From NCBI GenBank assembly GCA_019459485.1, contig JAIBEZ010000095.1:18388-82387 (forward strand): 64,000 bases of DNA. Direction: 5' to 3'. This DNA comes from Prolixibacteraceae bacterium. Lineage in GTDB: Bacteria; Bacteroidota; Bacteroidia; Bacteroidales; Prolixibacteraceae. The notes beneath the pieces are model-generated. The model was given only the letters and a program-made list of their open reading frames with translations, did not search any database and was not told the DNA's origin. Position 1 is the stretch's first letter. Each line of letters opens with the position of its first letter. Of the stretch, positions 16,721 through 26,007 are shown in pieces. A program made the translations under genes and the position numbers.

Positions 16721-19321
16721 TTATAACGAAAACCAATAACTGAATTTCACCATAAACACATTTTGCGACTGAACCTTCCAAATGTTTCCGAAACTTTTCA
16801 ATATTGACTGATTGAACTGATCGGAGTATTCTGAACGGGTATTGGTCCAAACCAGATACAAAGTTGAACCGGGCCGAAACTCCCATCTTCCCACCATATT
16901 TGATCTGAATTCGTGGTAGTTAAAATCAGGATTATTTATCTTATACAAAGGTTCGCCGTTTTTCCTCAATTCGTATTTATTATCAGCTAAAAGATGGCTC
17001 TGCAAATTGTTATAACGTAAATCCAGCGATTTATTACCCGCATCGGCCACTTCCCTAAAATTCTCAAATTTACCCGTCGAGGCATAAGGATTTCCGTAGT
17101 ATTGGAGCGAAATTTCAGGCGAAATAAAATATTCGAACCGGAGCGTGGACGAAATTGTATTGCGGTCGATAGTACCCACAATGTATTTTGTAGTTCTGAT
17201 GTATTCGTGATGATCAACAGTATGATCAAAAATAGTTCTGGAAGTAATACTGAAACGATCGCTCAATTGCCAACGAACCAATGCAGTAAAATAGGTGGTT
17301 TTTGAAATATCATCAGAAAAGAATTTTAAACGGGGGCCAAAACCTACAAACAAGTCTTTCACCTGATTGGATTGAATAAACAACTCATAATCCTGCAAAC
17401 AATTATCTTTAAACAATTTAGGTCCTCCGCGAAGCTCACGTGTATCAAAATAATTGAGATTCGCTTTCAGGTTAAGGTGCACGCTCCATAAGTTTTTAAA
17501 TTGCGTGTAACCATGTAATTTAAATCGGTCGAGTGTTGTTTCACCACCATAACTCCAGTTGCGCTCCTGCTCTGCTTCAACAAAATAGCTCCTGATAATT
17601 CCTTTCGGCTGACTGACTTTGTAGGTAACATTTACCATTTGTTTGATTACATCAGCCTGGTATAAATATCCCACATCGTTTAAATCGACACCGGGCGAAC
17701 GCCAGTTTAAAGTACCTATTATCCTGAGTTTTCCACTTCGTTTTCCGCCCTGAAGCGAGCCACCCCAACCAGACAAGCTTGTTCTTTCCGAATCATATTC
17801 CAAATGATCGGCATCTGTCCGCTGAAAATAATGTGCAGTGGAGCGCTGTAATCGTTGTATTGCAGTTGTGTCGCCATTTATATTGCTGAAAAAACCTTTG
17901 AAATCGACAAAATATTTCCGCTTTTTCCAGTTGTGTTGGAAGTCAACTCCGCCGGACAGAGCTGAATTTGATAAAAACTGAAGGTGATCTTCATTAATTG
18001 TGCGCAAGGTTGATGTAACCATTCCGCCCAAGACGGTATTGCCTTTGTCAAAATCCTGCTTCACCCGTCCAACCATAAAACTGGTAAACGGTTCAACGGC
18101 TACTTTCGATTTTGATCCGGGACTGTAAATCGTTGCATTTTCTTTGGCGGTCAAACTCTGTACAACTCCCACAGAAAGTCCGTCTTTTGTTTTTCCGGTC
18201 AATTTTAAGGCGCTGATTATAGGAATATTGTCAGAAATATTTAGCGTCTGATTTTCTTCCAGATCAGGAAAATAACTTGGATCATGCCCAATTCTCCGGC
18301 TGTAAAAAAGCATGTCATCATCTATCGAGAAATCAAGAATGGTATTTCCTTCCAGAAAGAATGGTCGTTTTTCCTCGTTAAAAACTTCGTAGGATGTCAA
18401 ATTCAAAACTGCCGGATCGGCTTCTACCTGCCCAAAATCAGGATTGATGGCATAATCAAGTGTAAATCCGGAATTCAGTCCAATTTTCCCATTTAGACCA
18501 GCTCCATAGTTCATTTTATTTTCAAGATCTGTATTTGGGCTGTACCTTGAATTCAAATATGGTAAAAACTCATAATTGACCTTTGGCTTGATTCCTTCAA
18601 TTCCTCTCAGTTCACCGAACAAATAAACCATGGCCGGAGCGTCAATCGGAATCAGTTTCCACTGGCTTTCTTCATTTAAACGATCAATCCAACGCCAAAC
18701 ATGAATTCCCCAAACCTGTTCATCGCCGGGCGAAAAACGAAGCTGACTGAAAGGTATCTGAATTTCAGAAGTCCAGACAGAATCGTAAACCTGGGCTTTT
18801 CCGTCCCAAACTGCATCCCAGTTAAAATCAAAATTATACGAACCCAAATGCACCAGATCCACTTTTTGACCTGCCGCCGAAACATTAAATTCGTATGCAG
18901 TTTGCTTATCATTGTACGAATCAATGGCAATGCCTGCAATATCACCGGCCATCTCATCCCTTCTGCTTAAAATGGGTCTGATATTTCCGGGGCCTTTATC
19001 AAAACATTTGAACCCAACGTACAAATTGTTATTGTCGTACAAAATTTTTATTTGCGTTTCCTGTGAAGGTTTCATTCCCTGATTGGGTATTTGCTGGGTA
19101 AACCCGCCCGACCAAACGCCGTATTCCCAGCATGATTCATTTAATTTTCCGTCAATTTTCGGGCGATTTTCAATTCGGGTAGCATAATAAACACGCTTAA
19201 CGCCTGCCAGCCGATTGACAGCAGTGTCAGTTGAAAGATTATATTTGTCGGTGACCTGTGCAAAAAGATTGATTGCACTAAACATCAAAAACAAACAGCA
19301 AATAGTTAGGCGGAATAGCAT
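16721..19321 (-). CDS. DUF5916 outer-membrane protein with CBM9-like domain
   Basis: 866 aa. Signal peptide (MLFRLTICCLFLMFSAINLFAQ, cut near residue 22). An N-terminal carbohydrate-binding CBM9-like domain (about 50-240) carries the family pattern PKIDGKLNE..W and LYDNNNLYVGFKCFD. The remaining ~600 residues are DUF5916, rich in amphipathic beta strands with aromatic girdles, ending in KFSYWFSL, as expected for an outer-membrane barrel. The family is widespread in Bacteroidota and its role is not established; binding of surface glycans or transport has been guessed from the CBM9 domain. A TATATTTG box lies 21 bases before the start on the minus strand. Confidence 0.88.
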   Translation of the reverse strand: MLFRLTICCLFLMFSAINLFAQVTDKYNLSTDTAVNRLAGVKRVYYATRIENRPKIDGKLNESCWEYGVWSGGFTQQIPNQGMKPSQETQIKILYDNNNLYVGFKCFDKGPGNIRPILSRRDEMAGDIAGIAIDSYNDKQTAYEFNVSAAGQKVDLVHLGSYNFDFNWDAVWDGKAQVYDSVWTSEIQIPFSQLRFSPGDEQVWGIHVWRWIDRLNEESQWKLIPIDAPAMVYLFGELRGIEGIKPKVNYEFLPYLNSRYSPNTDLENKMNYGAGLNGKIGLNSGFTLDYAINPDFGQVEADPAVLNLTSYEVFNEEKRPFFLEGNTILDFSIDDDMLFYSRRIGHDPSYFPDLEENQTLNISDNIPIISALKLTGKTKDGLSVGVVQSLTAKENATIYSPGSKSKVAVEPFTSFMVGRVKQDFDKGNTVLGGMVTSTLRTINEDHLQFLSNSALSGGVDFQHNWKKRKYFVDFKGFFSNINGDTTAIQRLQRSTAHYFQRTDADHLEYDSERTSLSGWGGSLQGGKRSGKLRIIGTLNWRSPGVDLNDVGYLYQADVIKQMVNVTYKVSQPKGIIRSYFVEAEQERNWSYGGETTLDRFKLHGYTQFKNLWSVHLNLKANLNYFDTRELRGGPKLFKDNCLQDYELFIQSNQVKDLFVGFGPRLKFFSDDISKTTYFTALVRWQLSDRFSITSRTIFDHTVDHHEYIRTTKYIVGTIDRNTISSTLRFEYFISPEISLQYYGNPYASTGKFENFREVADAGNKSLDLRYNNLQSHLLADNKYELRKNGEPLYKINNPDFNYHEFRSNMVGRWEFRPGSTLYLVWTNTRSEYSDQFNQSILKSFGNIWKVQSQNVFMVKFSYWFSL

Positions 19322-19341
19322 AAGTAATTATTTTCGAGGAG

Positions 19342-19349
19342 CAAATATA
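19342..19349 (-). promoter_or_regulatory. Candidate -7 box for the DUF5916 gene
   Basis: TATATTTG on the minus strand, 21 bases before the DUF5916 start codon. Upstream CAA words are not at the standard spacing, so this is half a promoter. Confidence 0.38.
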
Positions 19350-19502
19350 TATAAATCATTTCAACTTGATATGTTAACCGATATTTTTTTATTAAAATAG
19401 AACTCAATTTGGCAAACATTAAACATTTCGCCTGTTTTTTGGTTTTTACTCCGTGTCAATTAAATTTTGAATAAACAATCCCTGTGGATAACAAAATATT
19501 AA

Positions 19503-21017
19503 ATGAAGAAAATCAATAAAATCCTGATTGCCAACCGTGGCGAAATTGCAGTAAGAATTATGCGTACCTGCCGCGAAATGGGCATTTCAACAGTTGCAGT
19601 TTTTTCTGATGCCGACCGAACTTCCATGCATGTGCGTTATGCAGACGAAGCCTATCACATCGGCCCCTCCCCTTCTTCCGAAAGTTATTTGAATGCAGCC
19701 AAAATAATTGATGTTGCAAAAAAATGTCAGGCAGATGCCATTCATCCCGGCTATGGATTTTTATCGGAGAATGCAGCATTCTCGAGAAAATGTAACGAAA
19801 ACGGGATCATTTTTATCGGGCCAAAGCCTGAAGTGATTGAACAGATGGGTGACAAAATAAGCGCACGTCTAACGATGATTGCCGCCGGTGTACCTGTTGT
19901 TCCCGGAACCACCGAAAGTGTTAAAACCGAAAAAGAAGCGATTGATACGATCATGGAGATCGGACTTCCGGTGATGGTAAAAGCATCGGCCGGTGGTGGT
20001 GGAAAAGGAATGCGTTTAATTACTGAAGAAAAAGACATTACCTCACTGGTCAGGTCGGCACGGTCGGAAGCAAAATCTTCCTTTGGAAACGATTCGGTTT
20101 ATGTAGAAAAATACATCACATCGCCCCACCACATCGAATTTCAGATTTTGGGCGATCAGCACGGGAATTTCCTTCATTTGTTCGAACGCGAATGTTCGGT
20201 TCAGCGACGACATCAAAAAATGATTGAGGAAACCCCTTCGCCACTTATGACTGCCGAATTAAGGGTGAAAATGGGCGAATATGCAGTGGAAGCTGCCAGA
20301 GCGGTCAATTACACAGGTGCCGGAACCATCGAATTCCTGGTTGACAACGATCTGAATTTCTACTTCCTCGAAATGAATACCCGCCTTCAGGTTGAACACC
20401 CTATTACCGAACGTGTTACCGGAATCGACCTTGTAAAACAGCAAATTTTAATTGCTGAAGGTCACCCGCTCAAATTTAAACAGGAACAATTAAGGCAAAC
20501 CGGCCACGCCATCGAATGCCGGATTTATGCTGAAGATACCGACAACAATTTCATGCCAAATCCCGGTAAGATTTACAACATCACACAGCCGCTCGGCCTG
20601 GGCGTTCGCACCGATGGATATGTTTACGAAGGTTATGAAATTCCAATCTATTACGATTCAATGATCTCGAAACTCATTGTCTGGGCCGAAAACAGGACAG
20701 AAGCAATTGAGCGAATGAAACGTGCCCTTTACGAATACAAAATTACCGGCGTAAAAACCACCATCAAGTTTCTGGAACGAATCATGGATACAACTGATTT
20801 CAGGAGCGGAAATTACGACACCAACTTTATTGAAAAAAATAAAGAGCAGCTTCTGGCAGCAACAAAATGCAACGAGGATTGTGAAGATATGGTGATTATC
20901 GCGACTTACATTGAATACCTCGATCAGTTGAATATTGCACAGACATCCAAAGAGATGTATCCGGCCAAAAACAGGTGGAAAAAATATACCTATCAAAAGA
21001 ATTTCGAACGTTTGTAA
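19503..21017 (+). CDS. accC: Biotin carboxylase subunit of an acyl-CoA carboxylase
   Basis: 504 aa. The biotin-carboxylase N-domain starts with KILIANRGEIAVRI. The ATP-grasp domain has the glycine loop GGGGKGMRL near 163-171, the catalytic EMNTRLQVEHP near 290-300, and the C-domain pattern CRIYAED near 339-345. It carboxylates biotin with ATP and bicarbonate. The C-terminal tail of about 55 residues exceeds that of E. coli AccC (449 aa), as is common for the catabolic propionyl-CoA type. It is followed after 12 bases by a biotin-carrier gene, which overlaps a carboxyltransferase gene. This three-gene set supports a propionyl-CoA or related acyl-CoA carboxylase and not the fatty-acid AccABCD complex. 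Confidence 0.93.
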   Translation: MKKINKILIANRGEIAVRIMRTCREMGISTVAVFSDADRTSMHVRYADEAYHIGPSPSSESYLNAAKIIDVAKKCQADAIHPGYGFLSENAAFSRKCNENGIIFIGPKPEVIEQMGDKISARLTMIAAGVPVVPGTTESVKTEKEAIDTIMEIGLPVMVKASAGGGGKGMRLITEEKDITSLVRSARSEAKSSFGNDSVYVEKYITSPHHIEFQILGDQHGNFLHLFERECSVQRRHQKMIEETPSPLMTAELRVKMGEYAVEAARAVNYTGAGTIEFLVDNDLNFYFLEMNTRLQVEHPITERVTGIDLVKQQILIAEGHPLKFKQEQLRQTGHAIECRIYAEDTDNNFMPNPGKIYNITQPLGLGVRTDGYVYEGYEIPIYYDSMISKLIVWAENRTEAIERMKRALYEYKITGVKTTIKFLERIMDTTDFRSGNYDTNFIEKNKEQLLAATKCNEDCEDMVIIATYIEYLDQLNIAQTSKEMYPAKNRWKKYTYQKNFERL

Positions 21018-21029
21018 TCCCCCAAAAAT

Positions 21030-21572
21030 ATGTCAATCGAAATAAAATTAGACAAACGAATTGCATCAGTAGAAATATTAAAGCAGTTTGAAAACCTGCT
21101 TGAAATTAAAGTGGATGATAAAATCTATCAGGTTGATTTAATGCACAACGATGAGGGAATCTTCTCCATCCTTGTAAACGGACGTTCGTTCAACATCGAA
21201 TTGGTTCCTCAACCCAAGCCCAAACATTACACGGCTTACACGCTTTACGACTCGTACGATCTGGAAGTGATTGATGCTGAATCGAGGTATTTGCGCAATC
21301 GTACCGGTGGCGCGCAGATGTTGTCTGAAAATACAATCGTTTCACCAATGCCCGGAAAAGTGGTTAAAATTCCGGTTTCTGTTGGCGATGAAGTGAAAAA
21401 AGGTGATACGCTAATCACGATCTCGGCAATGAAAATGGAAAGCGAATACAAATCGCCGATAGATGGTAAAATTGCCATTATTCATGTTTTGGAAGGAAGC
21501 ACGGTTGATGCCAATCAGGTTTTAATAGAAATCGAAAAAATCATAGAAAATGGATTTGAAAGCCAAATTTGA
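21030..21572 (+). CDS. Biotin carboxyl carrier protein
   Basis: 180 aa. The C-terminal ~75 residues are a biotinyl domain with the acceptor motif AMKM (133-136, K135 biotinylated) and the paired PMPGKV (107-112) hinge. The N-terminal ~100 residues are a beta-rich extra domain, typical of carriers that serve acyl-CoA or pyruvate carboxylases in Bacteroidota. It begins 12 bases after accC and its last 23 bases overlap the start of the carboxyltransferase gene, which implies translational coupling and balanced production of the complex. The carrier shuttles CO2 between the two enzyme sites. Confidence 0.93.
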   Translation: MSIEIKLDKRIASVEILKQFENLLEIKVDDKIYQVDLMHNDEGIFSILVNGRSFNIELVPQPKPKHYTAYTLYDSYDLEVIDAESRYLRNRTGGAQMLSENTIVSPMPGKVVKIPVSVGDEVKKGDTLITISAMKMESEYKSPIDGKIAIIHVLEGSTVDANQVLIEIEKIIENGFESQI

Positions 21573-23085
21573 ACAATTTGAATTGCTGAACCAACAGGCA
21601 GAATCGGGCGGCGGAGCTGAAAGGGTTGACAAGCAACACAAATCAGGAAAAAAAACTGCCCGCGAACGAATCGCATTCCTGCTCGATCCCGGAACTTTTA
21701 ATGAGATAGACAAAATGGTCACTCACCGGGGCACCGACTTCGGTATTGATAAATCAAAAATACCGGGCGATGGAGTTGTTTCAGGATATGGAAAAATAAA
21801 CGGTCGTCTGATGTATGTTTTTGCCCAGGATTTTACCGTATTCGGAGGAACTTTAAGTCGTGCCAATGCTGATAAAATTATTAAACTTCAGGAACTGGCA
21901 ATTAAGATGGGAGCACCCCTGATTGGGTTGAACGATTCAGGAGGAGCCCGTATTCAGGAAGGTGTTGAAAGCCTCGCAGGTTATGCCGATATTTTTTACA
22001 ACAATGTCATTTCTTCGGGTGTCATTCCGCAAATCAGTGCTATTATGGGCGCCTGTGCCGGGGGTGCTGTTTATTCACCGGCTTTGACCGATTTTATATT
22101 CATGGTTGAGAAGACAAGTCACATGTTTGTTACCGGTCCTGAAGTGATTAAAACAGTGACGCATGAGGATGTCACCAAAGAAGAATTGGGAGGCGCTATC
22201 ACCCATGCTTCGAAAAGCGGGGTGGCTCATTTTACCGGCAGCGACGAAGAACAAACACTGATGATGGTCAGGGAGTTGATGAGCTTTATTCCATCGAACA
22301 ACATGGACGAACCACCACTTAAAATTTGTACTGATCCGGAAAGCAGGGCCGATGTTTCGTTGAACCAGGTAGTTCCGGTTGATCCAAATAAACCATACGA
22401 CATCAAAGACATTATTTTCAAGATCATTGATGATGAACATTTTCTGGAAGTTCAGCCACATTATGCCGCCAACATGGTAATTGGTTTTGCCCGAATGGGT
22501 GGAAAACCGATCGGGATTGTCGCCAATCAACCAGCTCATCTGGCGGGGGTACTCGACATCAATTCATCGGTAAAAGCTGCCAGATTTGTTCGTTTTTGTG
22601 ATGCTTTTAATATCCCATTGGTCACGCTGGTCGATGTACCGGGATTTTTACCGGGTACCGGACAGGAATTCGGAGGAATCATCAAGCATGGCGCCAAACT
22701 GTTGTACGCCTTTGCCGAAGCAACAGTGGCAAAAATTACGCTGATAACCCGAAAAGCTTATGGAGGCGCTTATGATGTTATGTCGAGCAAGCACATTGGC
22801 GGAGATGTAAATTTTGCCTATCCTACTGCTGAAATTGCAGTGATGGGACCTGAAGGCGCCATCAATATCCTTTACCGTGGAAAACTCAGCGAGGAAGAAA
22901 GAGTTGCAGCAGTTGAAGACTACCGCATAAAGTTTGCAAATCCATACAGGGCTGCAGCACTCGGGTACATTGATGAAATTATTATGCCTCAGGATACGCG
23001 CTATAAAATAATACAGGCCCTTAACATGACACAAAATAAGCGAAAATCGAATTTGCCGCGCAAACACGGAAATATTCCGTTGTAA
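21550..23085 (+). CDS. Acyl-CoA carboxyltransferase (propionyl-CoA carboxylase beta type)
   Basis: 511 aa, the length of PccB/MmdA proteins. The N- and C-terminal crotonase-like halves are both present: [12 protein letters not shown] near 98-109, [11 protein letters not shown] near 127-137, [12 protein letters not shown] near 167-178, then GVLDINSS near 332, GFLPGTGQE near 365-373 and [10 protein letters not shown] near 400-409. It moves CO2 from carboxybiotin to an acyl-CoA, most likely propionyl-CoA giving methylmalonyl-CoA. No membrane beta-subunit of a sodium-pumping decarboxylase is nearby, so a soluble carboxylase is favoured over methylmalonyl-CoA decarboxylase. The start at 21550 overlaps the carrier gene and keeps the conserved N-terminus. 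Confidence 0.92.
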   Translation: MDLKAKFEQFELLNQQAESGGGAERVDKQHKSGKKTARERIAFLLDPGTFNEIDKMVTHRGTDFGIDKSKIPGDGVVSGYGKINGRLMYVFAQDFTVFGGTLSRANADKIIKLQELAIKMGAPLIGLNDSGGARIQEGVESLAGYADIFYNNVISSGVIPQISAIMGACAGGAVYSPALTDFIFMVEKTSHMFVTGPEVIKTVTHEDVTKEELGGAITHASKSGVAHFTGSDEEQTLMMVRELMSFIPSNNMDEPPLKICTDPESRADVSLNQVVPVDPNKPYDIKDIIFKIIDDEHFLEVQPHYAANMVIGFARMGGKPIGIVANQPAHLAGVLDINSSVKAARFVRFCDAFNIPLVTLVDVPGFLPGTGQEFGGIIKHGAKLLYAFAEATVAKITLITRKAYGGAYDVMSSKHIGGDVNFAYPTAEIAVMGPEGAINILYRGKLSEEERVAAVEDYRIKFANPYRAAALGYIDEIIMPQDTRYKIIQALNMTQNKRKSNLPRKHGNIPL

Positions 23086-23156
23086 CAAAATGAGTGGAAC
23101 AAACTGTCTCCTGAATTCGTAGAAGATTTCGAATAAACGAAGATGGGAGGTGAGCA

Positions 23157-23393
23157 ATGCAAAGGGAATATATTAAAAATTATCTGCTAATTTCAGGAAT
23201 TACCCTGATAGTGATCGGAATTCTCTTTATTGCAATTCTTTCGAGCCCAGCGCGATACGTAGGAATTATTTTCCTGATTTTTGCAGTTATTTTAATTGCA
23301 AGTTTTAATTATTTAAAGCTCCGTAACTCTGAAGACGGGAGGCTAAGAAGCCGGATCCGTGATCAAATTCTTAAACATCAATTTCGTAAATAA
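23157..23393 (+). CDS. Small two-helix membrane protein
   Basis: 78 aa, no named family. Two hydrophobic segments (about 9-29 and 34-51) with a short turn SSPAR, then a basic tail rich in Arg/Lys (RLRSRIRDQILKHQFRK), which the positive-inside rule places in the cytoplasm. It starts 72 bases after the carboxyltransferase gene. Its start has a strong Shine-Dalgarno sequence, GGGAGGTGAGC, directly before the ATG, unusual among the other starts here and good support for this start. A terminator follows. It may be the last gene of the carboxylase operon; function unknown. Confidence 0.62.
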   Translation: MQREYIKNYLLISGITLIVIGILFIAILSSPARYVGIIFLIFAVILIASFNYLKLRNSEDGRLRSRIRDQILKHQFRK

Positions 23394-23400
23394 TTTTAAG

Positions 23401-23427
23401 AAGCCAGTGAAAGCTGGCTTTTTTGTT
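23401..23427 (+). terminator. Rho-independent terminator
   Basis: A 7-bp stem, AAGCCAG (23401-23407) and CTGGCTT (23414-23420), six-base loop, followed by TTTTTGTTTTT. It ends the small membrane-protein gene and probably the carboxylase operon. Confidence 0.78.
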
Positions 23428-23440
23428 TTTATATACCATG

Positions 23441-23486
23441 AGCTTTCCCAAAGTTTTTTTCAGTTTAATAAAACTTTGGGAAAGCT
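23441..23486. repeat. Perfect 17-bp inverted repeat upstream of the ATP-cone gene
   Basis: AGCTTTCCCAAAGTTTT (23441-23457) and its exact complement (23470-23486) around a 12-base spacer. It ends five bases before a TACATTTG box (23491-23498) that would drive the gene at 23530. The place suggests an operator or a leader hairpin, but a terminator reading in either direction is also possible. Confidence 0.72.
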
Positions 23487-23529
23487 TTAATACATTTGCC
23501 ACCAAATCAGTAGAAAAAAAATACCAGCA

Positions 23530-24393
23530 ATGATCAGAAACGAGCCATCATTTAAGCCCGCAAGTAATATTTTGGTAAGAAAAGCTTCAGGAGCTGAAGA
23601 ACCATTTGAAAAGTATAAACTGGAGCGCTCATTGCGAAACGCAGGCGCAGACAACGATTTAGTAAACGAAATTGTTGGAAATATAGAAAACTGGATATCC
23701 AATGGCCTGACTACTAAAAAGATATATTCCCGCGCTTTTTCGCTGCTGAGGAGAAAGGAAACAGGTGTTGCTATTCGGTATAAACTAAAACAGGCAATAA
23801 TGGAGCTTGGCCCGAGCGGATATCCGTTTGAGGATTTGATCGGACACCTGTTCGAAAAACAGGGATATGAAGTAAAAGTAGGCCAGATTTTGGAAGGTCA
23901 TTGTGTAACACACGAAATGGATGTGATTGCCACTGATAAAAAAAACCAGCATTTAATCGAATGTAAATACAGTAGCGATCAAGGGAAACAAATAAGTGTG
24001 CAAGTGTCATTATATGTTCGTTCCCGTGTTGACGACATTATAAGAAAGAGGAAAGAATCTCCGTATTATAATGATTTCACATTTTCAGGCGGAATAGTTA
24101 CAAACACCCGATTCTCAGCCGACGCATTACAATACGGAGAATGCAGCGGATTACAAATGTTGGCATGGGATTATCCTTATGGCAATGGTTTAAAGGATTT
24201 GATTGAAAGGTTAAAAATCTATCCGATAACAATACTTGGCCAGCTTACAAGGGATGAAAAACAAACTCTTTTGAACCGGGGAATTGTAATCTGCCTGCAG
24301 TTATTTAATAAGCCGGAAATTCTTGATTCGCTTCAGCTGAGTATTACAAAATACAATGCACTGGAGAAAGAGATCAACGAAATCTGCCGGTAA
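23530..24393 (+). CDS. ATP-cone/Mrr-like nuclease fusion protein
   Basis: 287 aa. Residues about 12-97 are an ATP-cone domain (VRKASGAEEPFEKYKLERSL... pattern), the nucleotide-sensing module of ribonucleotide reductases and NrdR. Residues about 98-215 look like a restriction-endonuclease fold of the Mrr type: E101, D131 and E144-C145-K146 form a PD-(D/E)xK-like site, with Q158 following. The C-terminal ~50 residues form a small helical hairpin-like region. It has no methylase, specificity subunit or zinc ribbon beside it, so it is neither a normal restriction system nor NrdR. A nuclease controlled by ATP/dATP is a reasonable inference. A perfect inverted repeat and a TAnnTTTG box stand in front of it. 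Confidence 0.78.
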   Translation: MIRNEPSFKPASNILVRKASGAEEPFEKYKLERSLRNAGADNDLVNEIVGNIENWISNGLTTKKIYSRAFSLLRRKETGVAIRYKLKQAIMELGPSGYPFEDLIGHLFEKQGYEVKVGQILEGHCVTHEMDVIATDKKNQHLIECKYSSDQGKQISVQVSLYVRSRVDDIIRKRKESPYYNDFTFSGGIVTNTRFSADALQYGECSGLQMLAWDYPYGNGLKDLIERLKIYPITILGQLTRDEKQTLLNRGIVICLQLFNKPEILDSLQLSITKYNALEKEINEICR

Positions 24394-24436
24394 AAATCAA
24401 TATGGATGTCGTAAATTTAACCAATGTTAGAATAAT

Positions 24437-24500
24437 CATTCAATTGTCATTTGGTAGTCATTAAGTTGCCAGTTAATGACTACCAAATGACAATTGAATG
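24437..24500. repeat. Perfect 28-bp inverted repeat
   Basis: Arms at 24437-24464 and 24473-24500 are exact reverse complements, with an 8-base loop GTTGCCAG. It sits between the convergent ATP-cone gene and glyA, just before another hairpin that does have T-runs. Since it lacks a T-run, a dispersed palindromic element or a processing site is more likely than a terminator. Confidence 0.82.
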
Positions 24501-24550
24501 ACCACAACTGACTTATATTAAATGCCAAATAGGTATGCAAATAGCAACCA

Positions 24551-24597
24551 AAAATTAAAAAATCCGGAAAGACGAACTTTCCGGATTTTTTAATTTT
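24551..24597. terminator. Strong bidirectional terminator
   Basis: A 21-bp perfect stem with TCCGGAAAG/CTTTCCGGA at its heart, a five-base loop ACGAA, and A/T runs on both sides. It ends glyA on the minus strand and the ATP-cone gene on the plus strand. Confidence 0.87.
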
Positions 24598-24611
24598 ATC
24601 ATGATAACTGC

Positions 24612-25892
24612 TTACCAAGCAAACAATGGAAGATCTTTCATCATTGTGTTTACTCTTTCGCGAACCGAAAGAATTACGTCTTCATTGTCTATGTTACTGA
24701 TCACTTCATCAATCAATTCAACAATTACCGGCATCAAATCTTCTTTCAGGCCTCTGGTGGTAATCGCTGGTGTTCCTACACGAAGACCAGAAGTGGTAAA
24801 CGGTGAACGGCTGTCGAACGGAACCATGTTTTTATTGATGGTGATATCGGCGCGAACCAGTGCATTTTCAGCCTGTTTTCCTGAAATATCAGGGAATTTT
24901 GTACGAAGGTCGATCAGCATAGAATGATTGTCGGTTCCTCCTGAAATCACTTTGTATCCTTTGGCCATAAAAGCTTCAGCCATTACTGATGCATTCTTTT
25001 TAACCTGTGCCTGATAAACTTTATATGATGGATCGAGCGCTTCGGCAAATGAAACAGCTTTGGAAGCAATTACATGTTCCAGCGGTCCGCCCTGTTGTCC
25101 CGGAAATACAGAGAAATCGAGTACTGCCGACATCATTTTGGTAACGCCCTTCGGAGTTTTAAAACCAAATGGATTCTCAAAATCTTCGCCCATCAGAATT
25201 ATTCCACCGCGCGGACCACGCAAAGTTTTGTGGGTTGTGGAAGTAACGATGTGGGCATATTTAACGGGATTATCAAGCAAACCGGCAGCGATCAATCCGG
25301 CAGGATGTGCCATATCAATCATCAGCATCGCGCCAATTTTATCAGCAATTTCGCGCATGCGTGCGTAATCCCATTCACGTGAGTAGGCCGATGCACCGCC
25401 TATAATTAATTGCGGAAAATGTTCCAAAGCCAAAGCTTCCATTTCGTCGTAATCAACCAAACCTGTATCTTCTTTCACATGATACGCTATCGGATTGTAC
25501 AATACGCCCGATGAATTAACTGGCGAACCGTGTGAAAGGTGACCTCCGTGTGCCAGATCCAAACCCAGGAATGTATCGCCCGGATTCAAGATAACACTTA
25601 AAACTGCCGCATTTGCCTGAGCACCAGAGTGTGGCTGAACATTTGCGTAAACTGCGCCAAACAATTCTTTGATACGGTCTATGGCCAGTTGTTCAGTCAT
25701 ATCAACAAACTGACAGCCTCCGTAGTAACGGTGCCCCGGATATCCTTCCGCATATTTGTTGGTCATTACCGATCCCATGGCTTCCAGAACCTGATCGCTC
25801 ACAAAATTTTCCGAAGCAATTAATTCAATTCCGCTCAACTGACGCTGACGTTCTTTTTCGATTATCTCAAATACTTTGGTATCTCTTTCCAT
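24612..25892 (-). CDS. glyA: Serine hydroxymethyltransferase
   Basis: 426 aa, the standard length. It converts serine and tetrahydrofolate to glycine and 5,10-methylene-THF, a PLP enzyme of the cytoplasm. Family signatures: [11 protein letters not shown] near 22-32, YPGHRYYGG near 51-59, the PLP-binding lysine in [12 protein letters not shown] near 222, [11 protein letters not shown] near 252-262 and [13 protein letters not shown] near 368-380. Transcription probably starts from the TACCTTTG box upstream (25924-25931), and a strong hairpin ends it. Intact housekeeping gene. Confidence 0.97.
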   Translation of the reverse strand: MERDTKVFEIIEKERQRQLSGIELIASENFVSDQVLEAMGSVMTNKYAEGYPGHRYYGGCQFVDMTEQLAIDRIKELFGAVYANVQPHSGAQANAAVLSVILNPGDTFLGLDLAHGGHLSHGSPVNSSGVLYNPIAYHVKEDTGLVDYDEMEALALEHFPQLIIGGASAYSREWDYARMREIADKIGAMLMIDMAHPAGLIAAGLLDNPVKYAHIVTSTTHKTLRGPRGGIILMGEDFENPFGFKTPKGVTKMMSAVLDFSVFPGQQGGPLEHVIASKAVSFAEALDPSYKVYQAQVKKNASVMAEAFMAKGYKVISGGTDNHSMLIDLRTKFPDISGKQAENALVRADITINKNMVPFDSRSPFTTSGLRVGTPAITTRGLKEDLMPVIVELIDEVISNIDNEDVILSVRERVNTMMKDLPLFAW

Positions 25893-25923
25893 TCCGGTAG
25901 AATATTGATTAAAATTAAGGTGT

Positions 25924-25931
25924 CAAAGGTA
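25924..25931 (-). promoter_or_regulatory. Candidate -7 box for glyA
   Basis: TACCTTTG on the minus strand, an exact TAnnTTTG match 31 bases before the glyA start codon. A TATTTTTG on the plus strand (25979-25986) may serve the divergent membrane-protein gene. Confidence 0.45.
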
Positions 25932-26007
25932 CAATAAAATCATAGTGGATAAAAAATCAGCTTATCCAAAAAATCAGGTATTTTTGAACAATTAATCATT
26001 CATTAAA

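Noticed and set aside
22075..22539. Minus-strand frame of 154 codons inside the carboxyltransferase gene
   Set aside because: Antisense shadow of a well-conserved gene; no ribosome-binding site or family signature.
19503..23085. Sodium-pumping methylmalonyl-CoA or oxaloacetate decarboxylase
   Set aside because: The membrane beta subunit is missing and a biotin carboxylase is present, which fits an ATP-dependent carboxylase.
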